57,674 nucleotides of DNA from an uncultured Desulfovibrio sp. (GCA_944327285.1 CALVHG010000007.1:1-57674), one strand, 5' to 3'. Positions 41,541 through 49,527 are shown, counted from the first letter of the stretch. Notes: a model not told the origin generated them from the letters alone. Made by a program: numbers and translations.

Positions 41541-41686
41541 AGGGGGAGAGGGCCCCCCTTGGCTGGCGCGCAAGGTGTTCCCTCTCCCCCTCAAACTCCC
41601 CCTCTCCCTCCCCAACGCGCTTTATTCTGGAGGATGAAGCAATGCGGAGACACCGCCGCTTTTCCCGCGGCAACCGTCCCCCGAAG
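41541..41686 (+). repeat. Structured intergenic repeat, copy 8 (long form)
   Basis: Starts 19 bp past the deacylase stop. AGGGGGAGAGGG with CCCCCTT pairs with AAGG and CCCTCTCCCCCT around GGCTGGCGCGC. The CTCTCCC of the proximal arm is repeated in the distal tract CCCCCTCTCCCTCCCC. Then come AACGCGCTTTATTC, GGAGGATGAAGCAATGCGG, hairpin II (GCCGC with GCGGC) and AACCGTCCCCCGAA. Confidence 0.85.
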
Positions 41687-41710
41687 GCTGCCGCGAGCCC
41701 TGCATCCGTC

Positions 41711-41858
41711 TAGAGCATTTTCAGTTTGAAATGCTGTGCATTTCAAACCATACGGCCTGTCGTTTCGCGGAAAAAACGCGGTTTTTCCGCTCACTTTGGG
41801 CCGGGCGGCGCTGTGCCGCCGCCTCGCGTTTCACCTTTTTCAAAGTTGAAACGCTCTA
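41711..41858 (+). repeat. MITE-like element, reference full-length copy
   Basis: 148 bp. Ends TAGAGCATTTTCAGTTTGAAA and, inverted, TAGAGCGTTTCAACTTTGAAA form imperfect terminal inverted repeats. Inside are three hairpins in a row: GTTTGAAATGC with GCATTTCAAAC, GCGGAAAAA with TTTTTCCGC, and GGCGGC with GCCGCC. Other copies are at 222, 2709, 18497 and 29352. No transposase gene is in the window. Confidence 0.8.
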
Positions 41859-41908
41859 AAAAAGCGCGTTGGGAAAGGGCTGGGGGGCGGGGGGGTCCCT
41901 TCCCCCCG
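41859..41908 (-). repeat. Structured intergenic repeat, copy 9 (decayed)
   Basis: On the minus strand CGGGGGGAAGGGACCCCCCC leads straight into GCCCCCCAGCCCTTTCCC and AACGCGCTTTTTT. The upper stem, loop and proximal right arm are lost, leaving the left arm and distal tract, which still pair. Confidence 0.6.
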
Positions 41909-41969
41909 ATATTCTACGAATAGCGTTATTTTCCCCTCAAAAAAACGTAATGGCGGAAGGGAGGATGTC

Positions 41970-42959
41970 ATGGAACTGCGGCAACTGGCCTGCTTTGTCG
42001 CGGCGGCGGACTTCGGGAGCACGCGGCGCGCGGCCGAGCATCTGCACACGTCCCAGTCCAGCGTCAGCAAGCATATTTCCATGCTCGAACAGGAGCTGAG
42101 CGTGATCCTTTTCCGGCGCAGCAATCGGGGGCTGCGCCTGTCCGAGGAAGGCAGAGAACTCTACGACTACGCGCACGGCATGTTGCAGAATGCCCGGCTT
42201 ATGCAGGAGCTCGGCAAACGGCGGCATCTGCGGCGCATCAGCATTGCCTGCTATCCCTCGACCATGATTTCCCGCCTGTTCTGCCGTCTGTACGAAGAAT
42301 GCGGCGGCGAGAATCTCCGTATGTCCTTTCTGGAAGGCACTGTGGAAGAAATTGTGGACTACGTGCATGAGGGCGTGGCCGACATGGGCATTGTCTATTT
42401 TTCCAAGGATCAGCAGGGCTGTTTCGAGCATATTCTGTCGCACCGGGATTGCGAATATACCGAATTGTCGCAGCACGCGCCCTGCATCTACGTCGGGCCC
42501 AGAAGCCCGCTGTACGAACGGGAGAAGGTATCCTTTGCCGACCTCGAAGGACTGAACTTTATTCAGCCGCTGCACGATTTCTTCTCTATCGAGCATCATC
42601 TGGACAGAATCAGCGTCGGCATGGCCAGAACAAGCCACTTTGAAAGCCGCGTCTCCACCAACAGCGACAATCAGATTATCGAAATGCTGCTGCATACCGA
42701 CGTATGCAGCTTCGGCATACGCCTCATGAACGACGACTATCGCAAATATGCCATCCGCGACGTGCCCATCGAGGACTGCGGGCGCTGCCTGAGTTTCGGT
42801 TTCATCAGGAAGCGCAAATACGATCTTGCGGAAGAATACCGGCGATTCATAGCGCTGGTGGACGAACACCTCTGCAAAGTCCAGCGGGACAGAGACGGAC
42901 AGGCGCTCGCAAACAGGCGCAGCATCACCAAAAAAAAACATATTCAGGGGGTGTCATGA
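41970..42959 (+). CDS. LysR family transcriptional regulator
   Basis: 329 residues. The N-terminal winged helix (MELRQLACFVAAADFGSTRRAAEHLH then TSQSSVSKHISMLEQEL) is textbook LysR. The effector domain spans ~90-300. AAGGGAGGA is 5 nt upstream. The stop overlaps the start of the porin gene (ATGA), an uncommon arrangement for LysR regulators, which are usually divergent from their targets. It plausibly controls the porin and/or the importer-deacylase genes. Confidence 0.92.
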   Translation: MELRQLACFVAAADFGSTRRAAEHLHTSQSSVSKHISMLEQELSVILFRRSNRGLRLSEEGRELYDYAHGMLQNARLMQELGKRRHLRRISIACYPSTMISRLFCRLYEECGGENLRMSFLEGTVEEIVDYVHEGVADMGIVYFSKDQQGCFEHILSHRDCEYTELSQHAPCIYVGPRSPLYEREKVSFADLEGLNFIQPLHDFFSIEHHLDRISVGMARTSHFESRVSTNSDNQIIEMLLHTDVCSFGIRLMNDDYRKYAIRDVPIEDCGRCLSFGFIRKRKYDLAEEYRRFIALVDEHLCKVQRDRDGQALANRRSITKKKHIQGVS

Positions 42960-44518
42960 AGGAAAAAACATCAATTCTTGTTCTGACTGCGGCTCTGCTG
43001 CTGACGCCTGCGGAAGGGCAGGCCGTGGATTTCCGGGCAAAAGGCGTCTGGATCAACATGCTGGAGTACGGCGACGGCGGCAGCTTTGTCAAAAAAGGAC
43101 GCGACGGCGACCACGTGACCGGCTGGGGTCGCTGGGGAGAAGATCAATTCGAGGCAAAGTCCCGCGTGCGCCTGCAACTGGACGCCGTGGCCTCCGAGGC
43201 TCTCTCCGGCTCGGTCTACATTGAAATTGGATCGACGCCGTGGGGCAACGCCAAAAAGGGGGGCGCGCTGGGCGCGGACGGAACCATCGTCAAAATCAAA
43301 CACAGCTATCTGGACTGGGTCGTTCCTTCCTCCGACATCAAGGCGCGCATAGGCATTCAGCGCATCTTTCTGCCCGACTTTGTGACGGACGCCTCGCAGG
43401 TCTTCGATGCCGACGTGGCGGGCATCACGCTTTCTCTGCCGCTGAACGAACGCGCCGCTCTGACGGCCTTCTGGGCGCGCCCCTTCAATGACAACTGGAC
43501 GGGCGACGGCGCAACGCAGGGGCAGGGCTATCTTGACAATGCGGATATTTTCGGCCTTGCGCTGCCGCTGCATTTCGACGGCTTCCGCATGACGCCGTGG
43601 GCCATGCTGGGGGCTTTTGGAGCCAATGCATTCCGCTCCGGAGCCGACTACTACGGCCGGAACTCCGACCTGACCGGCGGCCTGGGGCTGTCGCCATCCT
43701 TCTACATGCTGCCGCAGGGCCAGTCCGGTCCAGCCCGCGCCCATGCCTATGCGACGGCCTTCTGGGCCGGACTCACAGGGGAAATAACCGCCGCCGATCC
43801 CTTCCGCTTCGCCTGGAGCGCCAATTACGGCAGTATTGCCACCGGCCTTGCCGCGCTCAACCGCAGCGGCTGGTACGCCGCCGCGCTGGCCGAATACAAG
43901 ACGGACTGGGGCACGCCCGGCATTTATGCCTGGTACAGCAGCGGCGACGACGGCAATCCGCGCAACGGTTCGGAACGCATGCCTACCTTTGAAGCCAACA
44001 ACGAAAGCACCAGCAGCGTTGCCGCCTTCGGCACGCTGGGCACATGGACCATAGGCCGGGACACCCTGCTGGGCTCCACCCTTGTCGGCACCTGGGGCTT
44101 TGGTCTGCGGCTGGCCAATATCAGCCTTATGGACAAACTGACGCAGACCATCCACGCCAATTTCTATCAGGGCACCAATGCGGCGGGCATGGCCGGGTAC
44201 ATTACCGGACGCAAGACCCGGGACGGTTATCAGGGCTACGCCCCCGCCGCCGGAGGCGCTTCGGCGGACTTCAACACCGTCAACGGCTACGGCCTGTATC
44301 TGACAGAAAAGGATTATGCGGCGGAATTCGGCATCATGAGCAGCTATCAGATATGCGACAATCTGCGCTTTCTGGTGGAGGCAAACTATATCGCCCTCTG
44401 GCTGGATCAATCCTCTTCGGTCTGGGGCGGCTACAGGCGCTCCGACGGCAGCCGCCTGTCCGCCAACAGCACGGAAGACGCCTGGAATATCAACGCCAGC
44501 CTCATCTACAAGTTTTAG
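42956..44518 (+). CDS. Outer-membrane porin of the Desulfovibrio homotrimeric type
   Basis: 520 residues with a signal peptide (MKEKTSILVLTAALLLTPAEG, cleavage after GQA). The mature protein starts VDFRAKGVWIN and consists of alternating amphipathic strands rich in Gly, Tyr, Trp and Asn. It ends in aromatic Phe (NASLIYKF), the outer-membrane insertion signal. It resembles the abundant porin family known from Desulfovibrio. The ATG at 42956 overlaps the LysR stop by 4 bp with GGGGGTG upstream. It may admit the substrate of the adjacent importer. Confidence 0.87.
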   Translation: MKEKTSILVLTAALLLTPAEGQAVDFRAKGVWINMLEYGDGGSFVKKGRDGDHVTGWGRWGEDQFEAKSRVRLQLDAVASEALSGSVYIEIGSTPWGNAKKGGALGADGTIVKIKHSYLDWVVPSSDIKARIGIQRIFLPDFVTDASQVFDADVAGITLSLPLNERAALTAFWARPFNDNWTGDGATQGQGYLDNADIFGLALPLHFDGFRMTPWAMLGAFGANAFRSGADYYGRNSDLTGGLGLSPSFYMLPQGQSGPARAHAYATAFWAGLTGEITAADPFRFAWSANYGSIATGLAALNRSGWYAAALAEYKTDWGTPGIYAWYSSGDDGNPRNGSERMPTFEANNESTSSVAAFGTLGTWTIGRDTLLGSTLVGTWGFGLRLANISLMDKLTQTIHANFYQGTNAAGMAGYITGRKTRDGYQGYAPAAGGASADFNTVNGYGLYLTEKDYAAEFGIMSSYQICDNLRFLVEANYIALWLDQSSSVWGGYRRSDGSRLSANSTEDAWNINASLIYKF

Positions 44519-45042
44519 GCTCTGGACTCATTATGCTTTTTGAGGGGGAAGAAACCTCTTTTGCTTGCGGCAAAAAGGGGTTTCTTCCCCCTCAAACTCC
44601 CCCATCTTCCCCAAAACCCGCACATAATATGCTGGCAGGTAAAGATAAGCGTTTTTATAACATTTAGTGATATCTTGTTTTTTATATATCATCCCACAGG
44701 AAGGCAGCTCTTGATAATGAGTCCTGCCCCTAGCAGAGAACTTTCCCGACCCCTGCGCGCTTTTCCAGAAAAACACGGGAGCATGCAGCCCGTGCCCGCC
44801 AAAGAACATATGCCGTTGATACGCTCTCTTTCTTTGAAGCAGCCCGCAACGGTTGCGCCGCACTGCCCCGGCAGGGCAAGTGGGCTTGCCGCCCAACAAA
44901 ATTCAACGATTCTAAAATATTAGCAGTCATATTCCGAACGAACGATGTATTCCTGTTCATTCTCTGCTATATTCCGGCCGTCCGCCGCGGGGGAAAGCTG
45001 TCTGCCACCGCTGCTGCGGGCATGCCGAAAACAGGAGATTTC
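44519..45042. other. Intergenic region before the molybdopterin oxidoreductase
   Basis: Holds copy 10, then about 400 bp of mixed composition with no gene I can support. An AT-rich patch at 44630-44700 and the segment 44920-44985 could carry the oxidoreductase promoter, but no strong match is seen. Confidence 0.45.
44542..44622 (+). repeat. Structured intergenic repeat, copy 10 (CAAA-type)
   Basis: Starts 24 bp past the porin stop. GAGGGGGAAGAAACCTCTTTT pairs with AAAAAGGGGTTTC and TTCCCCCTC around GCTTGCGGC. The distal tract CATCTTCCCC repeats the CTTCCCC of the proximal arm. The end is AAAACCCGCAC, as in copy 5. Confidence 0.82.
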
Positions 45043-47136
45043 ATGACTGCATCCATTGTTTATTCCCTCTGCGGCATGTGCAACACGCGCTGTCCCGTAG
45101 AAATTCACTGCGAAGATTCCGGGCCGCGCTGGATTTGCGGCAATCGCCATCTAGGTTCCGGCACGGCCCTGTGCCCGCGCGGGGCGGCCGGTCTGGGCCT
45201 GTATGCGGACGACGAACGCCCGCAACAGCCCCTCATCCGCGAGGGGGCGCGCGGCGAGGGGCGCTGGCGCGCCGTAAGCTGGGATGAGGCGCTGGACTAT
45301 ACCGCCGGACGCCTGCGGGCCATCATGGACGCCCACGGCCCGCGCAGTCTGCTCTTTTCGGAGCGTCCCGGCCCCTGTTCGGATATAAGCAAAGCCCTGC
45401 TGCGCGGCCTTGGCTCGCCCAATTACTGTACCCATGACGACGCCTGCTCCCACAATGTCACTCAGGCGGCCTACAGCCTGACAGGTTTCGGCCGCGAGCA
45501 ATGGAACTACGACTACAAGAATTGCCGTCATATTGTCGTACAGGGCCGCAACCTGTTGGAATCGCTCAAGGTGGGCGAGGTCAACAACGTGTTTGCCGCG
45601 CTGGACAAGGGCTGCCGCCTGACCTGCGTGGACGTGCGGCCTACCGTCACGGCCGCCCGCGCCACGCGCTCCCTCTGTCTGCGCCCCGGCACGGACCTCG
45701 CTTTCAATCTTGGCATACTGCACACGCTGATTAGCGAAAAGCTTTACAACGCCGCCTTTGTGGCCGCATACGTCAAGGATTTTGACGCTCTCGCCGACTT
45801 TGTGCGCCCGTATTCCGCCGTCTGGGCCGCCGAAGAATGCGGCATTGACGCCGCAGAAATCACGACGCTGGCCCGGCAGCTTGCCGAAGCCGCTCCCGCC
45901 GTCATCTGGCATGGCGGCTGGATGAGCTCCCGCTATACCCAGTCCTTCATGACCTGCCGCACAGCCTACCTGATTAACGCCCTGCTGGGTTCCTTCGGCA
46001 GCAAGGGGGGGCTCATTCTCAATGCGGGCGCAAAGGATGCCGGGCGCAAAGGTCTGCGCTCCTTTGCCTCGCTCTATCCGGCCCCTGAGGAACCCCGCGC
46101 CGACGGCGTGGGCTGGAAGGAACCGCCCTTTGCCCCCGGTTCAAGCCTGTTGCACAAGGCATTTCAGGCCGCCGCCACAGGCGCACCCTATCCCCTCAAG
46201 GCCTATATCACCCTGAAGCATGACCCCCTGAGCGCCATGCCCGATCCCGAAGCGCAAAAGGCCTGCCTTGCCAATTTCGATCTGCTAGTATCTCTGACGT
46301 TCTCCTGGTCGGACACCGCCTGGTTCAGCGACGTAGTGCTGCCCATGCCCTCCTTTGTGGAGCGGGGTTCCCTGCTCCAGCTCAAGAGCGGCGCGCGGCC
46401 GCAGATTCTCATGCGCAGCCCCGCGACCGCGCCGCGCCATGATACGCGCCCGGATTGGTGGATTCTGGGGCAGCTCGGCAAGCGTCTTGGTCTGCCGGAT
46501 CTGGCCTTTGACACGCTGGAAGACCTCTGGCGCTTCCAGTTGGAAGGCACGGGGATCAAGCCGGAGGATTTTCAGCATGGCGCCGTGTCCCTGAGCGAGA
46601 CGCCCATCAACCCCGGTCCTGTTTTCAAGACGCCGTCTGGCAAACTTGAAGTGCTCTTCACGCCGTGGGAAAAAGCTGGAATCCCCTCCCTGCGACCGTA
46701 TGTCTCCCCCGCCCGCCCCGGACCAGAAGAGTTCCGTCTGATTGTGGGGCGGCATGCCTGTCATACGCATTCCCACACGCAGAACAATCCGCTGCTGCAC
46801 GACAAACTGCCCGTCAACGAAGCCTGGATAGCCCCGGAGCGCGGGCAGGCGCTGGGTCTTGCCGACGGGGATATGGCCGTCATGCGGGCGGCCTCCGGTT
46901 ACAGCGGACAGATTCGGGTGCGTCTGGTGCCCGGCATGCATCCCGAAGCCCTGTTCATGCTGCACGGTTTCGGGCACAGTCTGCCGGTAGAGAGCCGCGC
47001 CCGCGGCCTCGGTCTTGGCGATCAGCACTTCATGAGCGGCGGCCTTACGCAGGAAGACGAGCTCGCGCACGGTCTGGCATTGCAGGCCCATTTCGTGCGG
47101 CTCATCCCCTGCGATACCAGCGCAAAGGACAACTAA
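45043..47136 (+). CDS. Molybdopterin (PsrA/PhsA-like) oxidoreductase, cytoplasmic catalytic subunit
   Basis: 697 residues of the DMSO-reductase superfamily. The N-terminal 4Fe-4S site is CGMCNTRC...CPRG. The likely Mo-ligand cysteine is in CTHDDACSHNV near residue 140. Later pterin-binding segments include KHDPLSAMP and GRHACHTHSHTQNNPLLHD. It is nearest to the thiosulfate/polysulfide reductase branch, but the substrate is not predictable. There is no twin-arginine signal, so it should stay in the cytoplasm, unlike most PsrA/PhsA enzymes. The ATG at 45043 has ACAGGAG upstream; the in-frame ATG at 45022 does not. It forms a two-gene unit with the ferredoxin gene 1 bp downstream; no membrane anchor is encoded. 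Confidence 0.87.
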   Translation: MTASIVYSLCGMCNTRCPVEIHCEDSGPRWICGNRHLGSGTALCPRGAAGLGLYADDERPQQPLIREGARGEGRWRAVSWDEALDYTAGRLRAIMDAHGPRSLLFSERPGPCSDISKALLRGLGSPNYCTHDDACSHNVTQAAYSLTGFGREQWNYDYKNCRHIVVQGRNLLESLKVGEVNNVFAALDKGCRLTCVDVRPTVTAARATRSLCLRPGTDLAFNLGILHTLISEKLYNAAFVAAYVKDFDALADFVRPYSAVWAAEECGIDAAEITTLARQLAEAAPAVIWHGGWMSSRYTQSFMTCRTAYLINALLGSFGSKGGLILNAGAKDAGRKGLRSFASLYPAPEEPRADGVGWKEPPFAPGSSLLHKAFQAAATGAPYPLKAYITLKHDPLSAMPDPEAQKACLANFDLLVSLTFSWSDTAWFSDVVLPMPSFVERGSLLQLKSGARPQILMRSPATAPRHDTRPDWWILGQLGKRLGLPDLAFDTLEDLWRFQLEGTGIKPEDFQHGAVSLSETPINPGPVFKTPSGKLEVLFTPWEKAGIPSLRPYVSPARPGPEEFRLIVGRHACHTHSHTQNNPLLHDKLPVNEAWIAPERGQALGLADGDMAVMRAASGYSGQIRVRLVPGMHPEALFMLHGFGHSLPVESRARGLGLGDQHFMSGGLTQEDELAHGLALQAHFVRLIPCDTSAKDN

Positions 47137-47137
47137 A

Positions 47138-47638
47138 ATGACGACCCTGAGCATTGTCTTTGATGAAAGCCGTTGCATCAACTGCAAGGCCTGCGAAATT
47201 CACTGCCGCCAGTGGCACGGTCTGCCCATGTCTCTGTGCCGTCATATAGGAGACGCCCCCCGACCGGATGCCGAGGGCGTCATCCGGCTGCGCATGGGCC
47301 TGCTGCACTGCGTCCAGTGCGCCCGGCCGCACTGTCTGTCCGCCTGCACCCACGAGGCCATGCGTCTTGACGAGGACGGCATCGTGCATATCGACGCCGA
47401 ACGCTGCACCGGCTGCGGCGACTGTCTCGCCGCCTGCCCCTATCATGCCCTGTGCCGCCATCCGCAGACCGGCAAAGTCTTTAAATGCGATTTATGCCGG
47501 GATCGACGCGCACAGGGCGAGGAACCCGCCTGCGTTGCCGGTTGCCTGACGCACGCCCTGCGCCTGAGCGACTCCCCCGACGACTACAAACACGCAGGCA
47601 AAGCCGTTGCCCGCGCCCTCAAGCTGTCGCGAGGGTAG
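47138..47638 (+). CDS. Four-cluster ferredoxin subunit (DmsB/PsrB-like)
   Basis: 166 residues with four cysteine groups: CINCKACEIHC, CVQCARPHCLSAC, CTGCGDCLAAC and CDLC...CVAGC. This is the standard electron-transfer partner of molybdopterin enzymes of this class. It starts 1 bp after the catalytic gene and ends the pair; where an NrfD/DmsC-type membrane subunit would be expected there is a structured repeat instead. Confidence 0.9.
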   Translation: MTTLSIVFDESRCINCKACEIHCRQWHGLPMSLCRHIGDAPRPDAEGVIRLRMGLLHCVQCARPHCLSACTHEAMRLDEDGIVHIDAERCTGCGDCLAACPYHALCRHPQTGKVFKCDLCRDRRAQGEEPACVAGCLTHALRLSDSPDDYKHAGKAVARALKLSRG

Positions 47639-47661
47639 AGGGCGGAAGTTTGTGTTGTGTT

Positions 47662-47798
47662 GGGGGAGGGGAACCCCTCTGCTGGCGCGAGAGGGGTTCC
47701 CCTCCCCCAAGCCCCCACCCCTCCCCAGCGCGCTTTGTTCAGGAGGATAGGCGCTGCGGAAACGCAGAAGTTTTGCTTGCGGCAACCGTCCCCCGGAA
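47662..47798 (+). repeat. Structured intergenic repeat, copy 11 (long form)
   Basis: Starts 24 bp past the ferredoxin stop. GGGGGAGGGGAACCCCTCT pairs with AGAGGGGTTCCCC and TCCCCC around GCTGGCGCG. The distal tract is CACCCCTCCCC, matching the proximal CCCCTCCCC. Then AGCGCGCTTTG, CAGGAGGAT, hairpin II (CGCAGAAG with CTTGCG) and AACCGTCCCCCGGAA follow. This is the cleanest long copy. Confidence 0.88.
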
Positions 47799-47824
47799 AT
47801 GCGACAACTTTTTTCCGACAGCTC

Positions 47825-47869
47825 ACGGAACAGAAAAGCCCGCCGAATCGGCGGGCTTTTCTGTTCCGT
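47825..47869. terminator. CAGAAAAG-type hairpin, bidirectional terminator candidate
   Basis: ACGGAACAGAAAAGCCCGCC pairs with GGCGGGCTTTTCTGTTCCGT around GAATC, a near-perfect 21-bp stem. It has the same frame as the hairpins at 166 and 29476. Confidence 0.72.
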
Positions 47870-47996
47870 ACAAGAACGGTAAGACCAATAAAAATTTTAT
47901 CCGCTCTCTGGCGAGAACGGCAGGAGCAAAAAGGTTCTTTCGGGAAACGGACGGCAAAAGGAAAGCGCCGACGGCCCCGTAACGTCACACTGTCCA

Positions 47997-48081
47997 GAAA
48001 AAAGCGCGTTGGGGGAAGGATGGGGGGTCTGGGGGGAAGGAAACACCCTTGCGCGCTAGCCAAGGGGGTTTCCTTCCCCCC
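47997..48081 (-). repeat. Structured intergenic repeat, copy 12
   Basis: On the minus strand GGGGGGAAGGAAACCCCCTT pairs with AAGGGTGTTTCC and TTCCCCCC around GGCTAGCGCGC. The distal tract is CATCCTTCCCCC, matching the proximal CCTTCCCCC. AACGCGCTTTTTTC follows. It starts 36 bp past the DUF4911-like gene's stop and faces copy 11. Confidence 0.86.
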
Positions 48082-48116
48082 AGAACACGATTCCCCCAGC
48101 GCACAAAGCTCACCTT

Positions 48117-48422
48117 CTAACGCACGGGCCAGTCCAGCACTTCCAGCGGGATGCTTTCGCTGATTTCCGCCAGAGCGCGGCGGGCGGCCTGTTCGCAATG
48201 GGGCGAGAACATCACTTTCAGCAGGGCGGTTTTAGGCTCCAGCACGGAAAAGGCGGCCACATGCCCGTAGGCTTCCAGCAGAAAGCGAAACAGGGCCGTA
48301 TGCCGGGCTTCCAGCCGTACCAGCAGACGGCCGCAGACCGACGGTTCGGGCAGGGGCAGGGGGTGCGGCTTGCGCTTTCTCTGGCGCAGAGCCGGAGGAA
48401 CATAGGCGTCAGAGGGCGTCAT
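48117..48422 (-). CDS. DUF4911-like small protein
   Basis: 101 residues. A basic proline-rich N terminus (PPALRQRKRKPHPLP) is followed by a compact domain with the pattern RFLLEAYGHVAAFSVLEPKTALLKVMFSP, which I recall from DUF4911 proteins of sulfate reducers. There is no membrane segment. The ATG at 48422 overlaps the azlD stop (ATGA), so it is translated with the exporter genes. Function unknown. Confidence 0.7.
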   Translation of the reverse strand: MTPSDAYVPPALRQRKRKPHPLPLPEPSVCGRLLVRLEARHTALFRFLLEAYGHVAAFSVLEPKTALLKVMFSPHCEQAARRALAEISESIPLEVLDWPVR

Positions 48423-48763
48423 TGCCAGACTCCAAGAGCGCGGCCCGCGGCCACAAAGCCCATAGCCATGGCAATGGTGCCGAAAAAGCTCTGCGTGCGC
48501 CAGGCAACCAGCAGAGACGGCACGGCGGCCACAAGATAAAGATTTGTCCACGACAGAGAAAACACGCCGTTATAAAAGAAGATGTCCTGCCCCAGCAGGG
48601 CCGCCATGACGGACACAGGCACAAAGGAAAGCCAGTGCCGCAGCGCCGGGGGCAGGCTGTCGGCCTGAAGAAACATGACCGGCCCCATGCGCGGAATGGC
48701 CGTGACCAGCATGCAGCCCACAATACAGAAAATCAGCTCCGCATGTTGCGCGATCCAGCTCAT
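48419..48763 (-). CDS. azlD: AzlD family branched-chain amino acid export subunit
   Basis: 114 residues, four hydrophobic segments, with the family pattern VTAIPRMGPVMFL and a late SLLVAWRTQSFFGTIAMAMG. It pairs with AzlC to export branched-chain amino acids or analogues. The start at 48763 overlaps the azlC stop by ATGA; longer frames run antisense to or through azlC. Confidence 0.88.
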   Translation of the reverse strand: MSWIAQHAELIFCIVGCMLVTAIPRMGPVMFLQADSLPPALRHWLSFVPVSVMAALLGQDIFFYNGVFSLSWTNLYLVAAVPSLLVAWRTQSFFGTIAMAMGFVAAGRALGVWQ

Positions 48764-49527
48764 ACCGCAGCGCCTCCCGCATTTCCGTCCTGCCCGCGCC
48801 CTTCGCGGCGTTCCTGCCGCAAAAAGAGCGCCGTGCCCGCCGTGGCGGCCACGATGGTGGCGGCGACCACATTCCATTGCCCCATGCCCGCCATCTTGAA
48901 GCCCAGCGAAAGCACGGCGGCAAAGATGCCCGTCAGCAGATGCAGACGGCTGGAGCATTGCGGCACCACCAGCGCAAGAAACATGGCCGTAAGGGCATAA
49001 TCCAGCCCCAGCGGCTTAACGTCGGTTATCAGACCGCCGCAAAACGCCCCCAGCGCCGTTCCCGCAATCCATGAGAGCTGCGCCGTAACATTGCAGGTAA
49101 AGAGGGTGGTCGTCGCCAGCTTCCAGCCATGCTGAAACGCCGTAATATGGACGCCGAACGTTTCGTCCGTCATCTCAAAGCCGAACAGCCCCCGCTGCCA
49201 GCGGGGCAGGGAACTCAGATGCGGCGCAATGGCCGCCGACATGAGCAGATGCCGCAGATTAACCACAAACACCGCCACAATGACGGACAACGCGCCCGCG
49301 CCCGCTCCCCAGAGACCGGCCAGCACAAACTGGCCTGAACCGGCAAAGATCAGCATGGACATGGCAATAGCCAGCGAAGGCGGAATGTGGTTCTTGACGG
49401 CCAGCACGCCAAACGCAAAGGCAACAGGAACATAACCAAGAACAATGGGCAGGGCACGCCGCACGCCGTCCCAGAAAGGAGACGCTGCGGCCCCCGCGCC
49501 CTTCCCGGTTGCGGCAGGGCAGGACAT
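48760..49527 (-). CDS. azlC: AzlC family branched-chain amino acid exporter
   Basis: 255 residues with about seven membrane segments. Family motifs are ALPIVLGYVPVAFAFGVLAV, FAGSGQFVL, VNLRHLLMSAA and FEMTDETFGV. The start at 49527 has GGAGG 5 nt upstream (CCGGAGGCTCC). It ends in a basic Gly/Arg tail. Operon azlC-azlD-DUF4911 with 4-bp overlaps. Confidence 0.92.
   Translation of the reverse strand: MSCPAATGKGAGAAASPFWDGVRRALPIVLGYVPVAFAFGVLAVKNHIPPSLAIAMSMLIFAGSGQFVLAGLWGAGAGALSVIVAVFVVNLRHLLMSAAIAPHLSSLPRWQRGLFGFEMTDETFGVHITAFQHGWKLATTTLFTCNVTAQLSWIAGTALGAFCGGLITDVKPLGLDYALTAMFLALVVPQCSSRLHLLTGIFAAVLSLGFKMAGMGQWNVVAATIVAATAGTALFLRQERREGRGQDGNAGGAAV

Larger units (their letters stand above)
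41523..41969. other. Repeat-filled region between deacylase and LysR genes
   Basis: No gene. It is fully occupied by copy 8, the full MITE-like element and the degenerate copy 9. The last 60 bp carry the LysR ribosome site (AAGGGAGGA). Confidence 0.65.
47639..48116. other. Repeat-filled convergent intergenic region
   Basis: No gene. Order: copy 11, CAGAAAAG hairpin (47825-47869), about 120 bp with degenerate linker matching the reverse of the long-form tail, copy 12. Confidence 0.6.
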
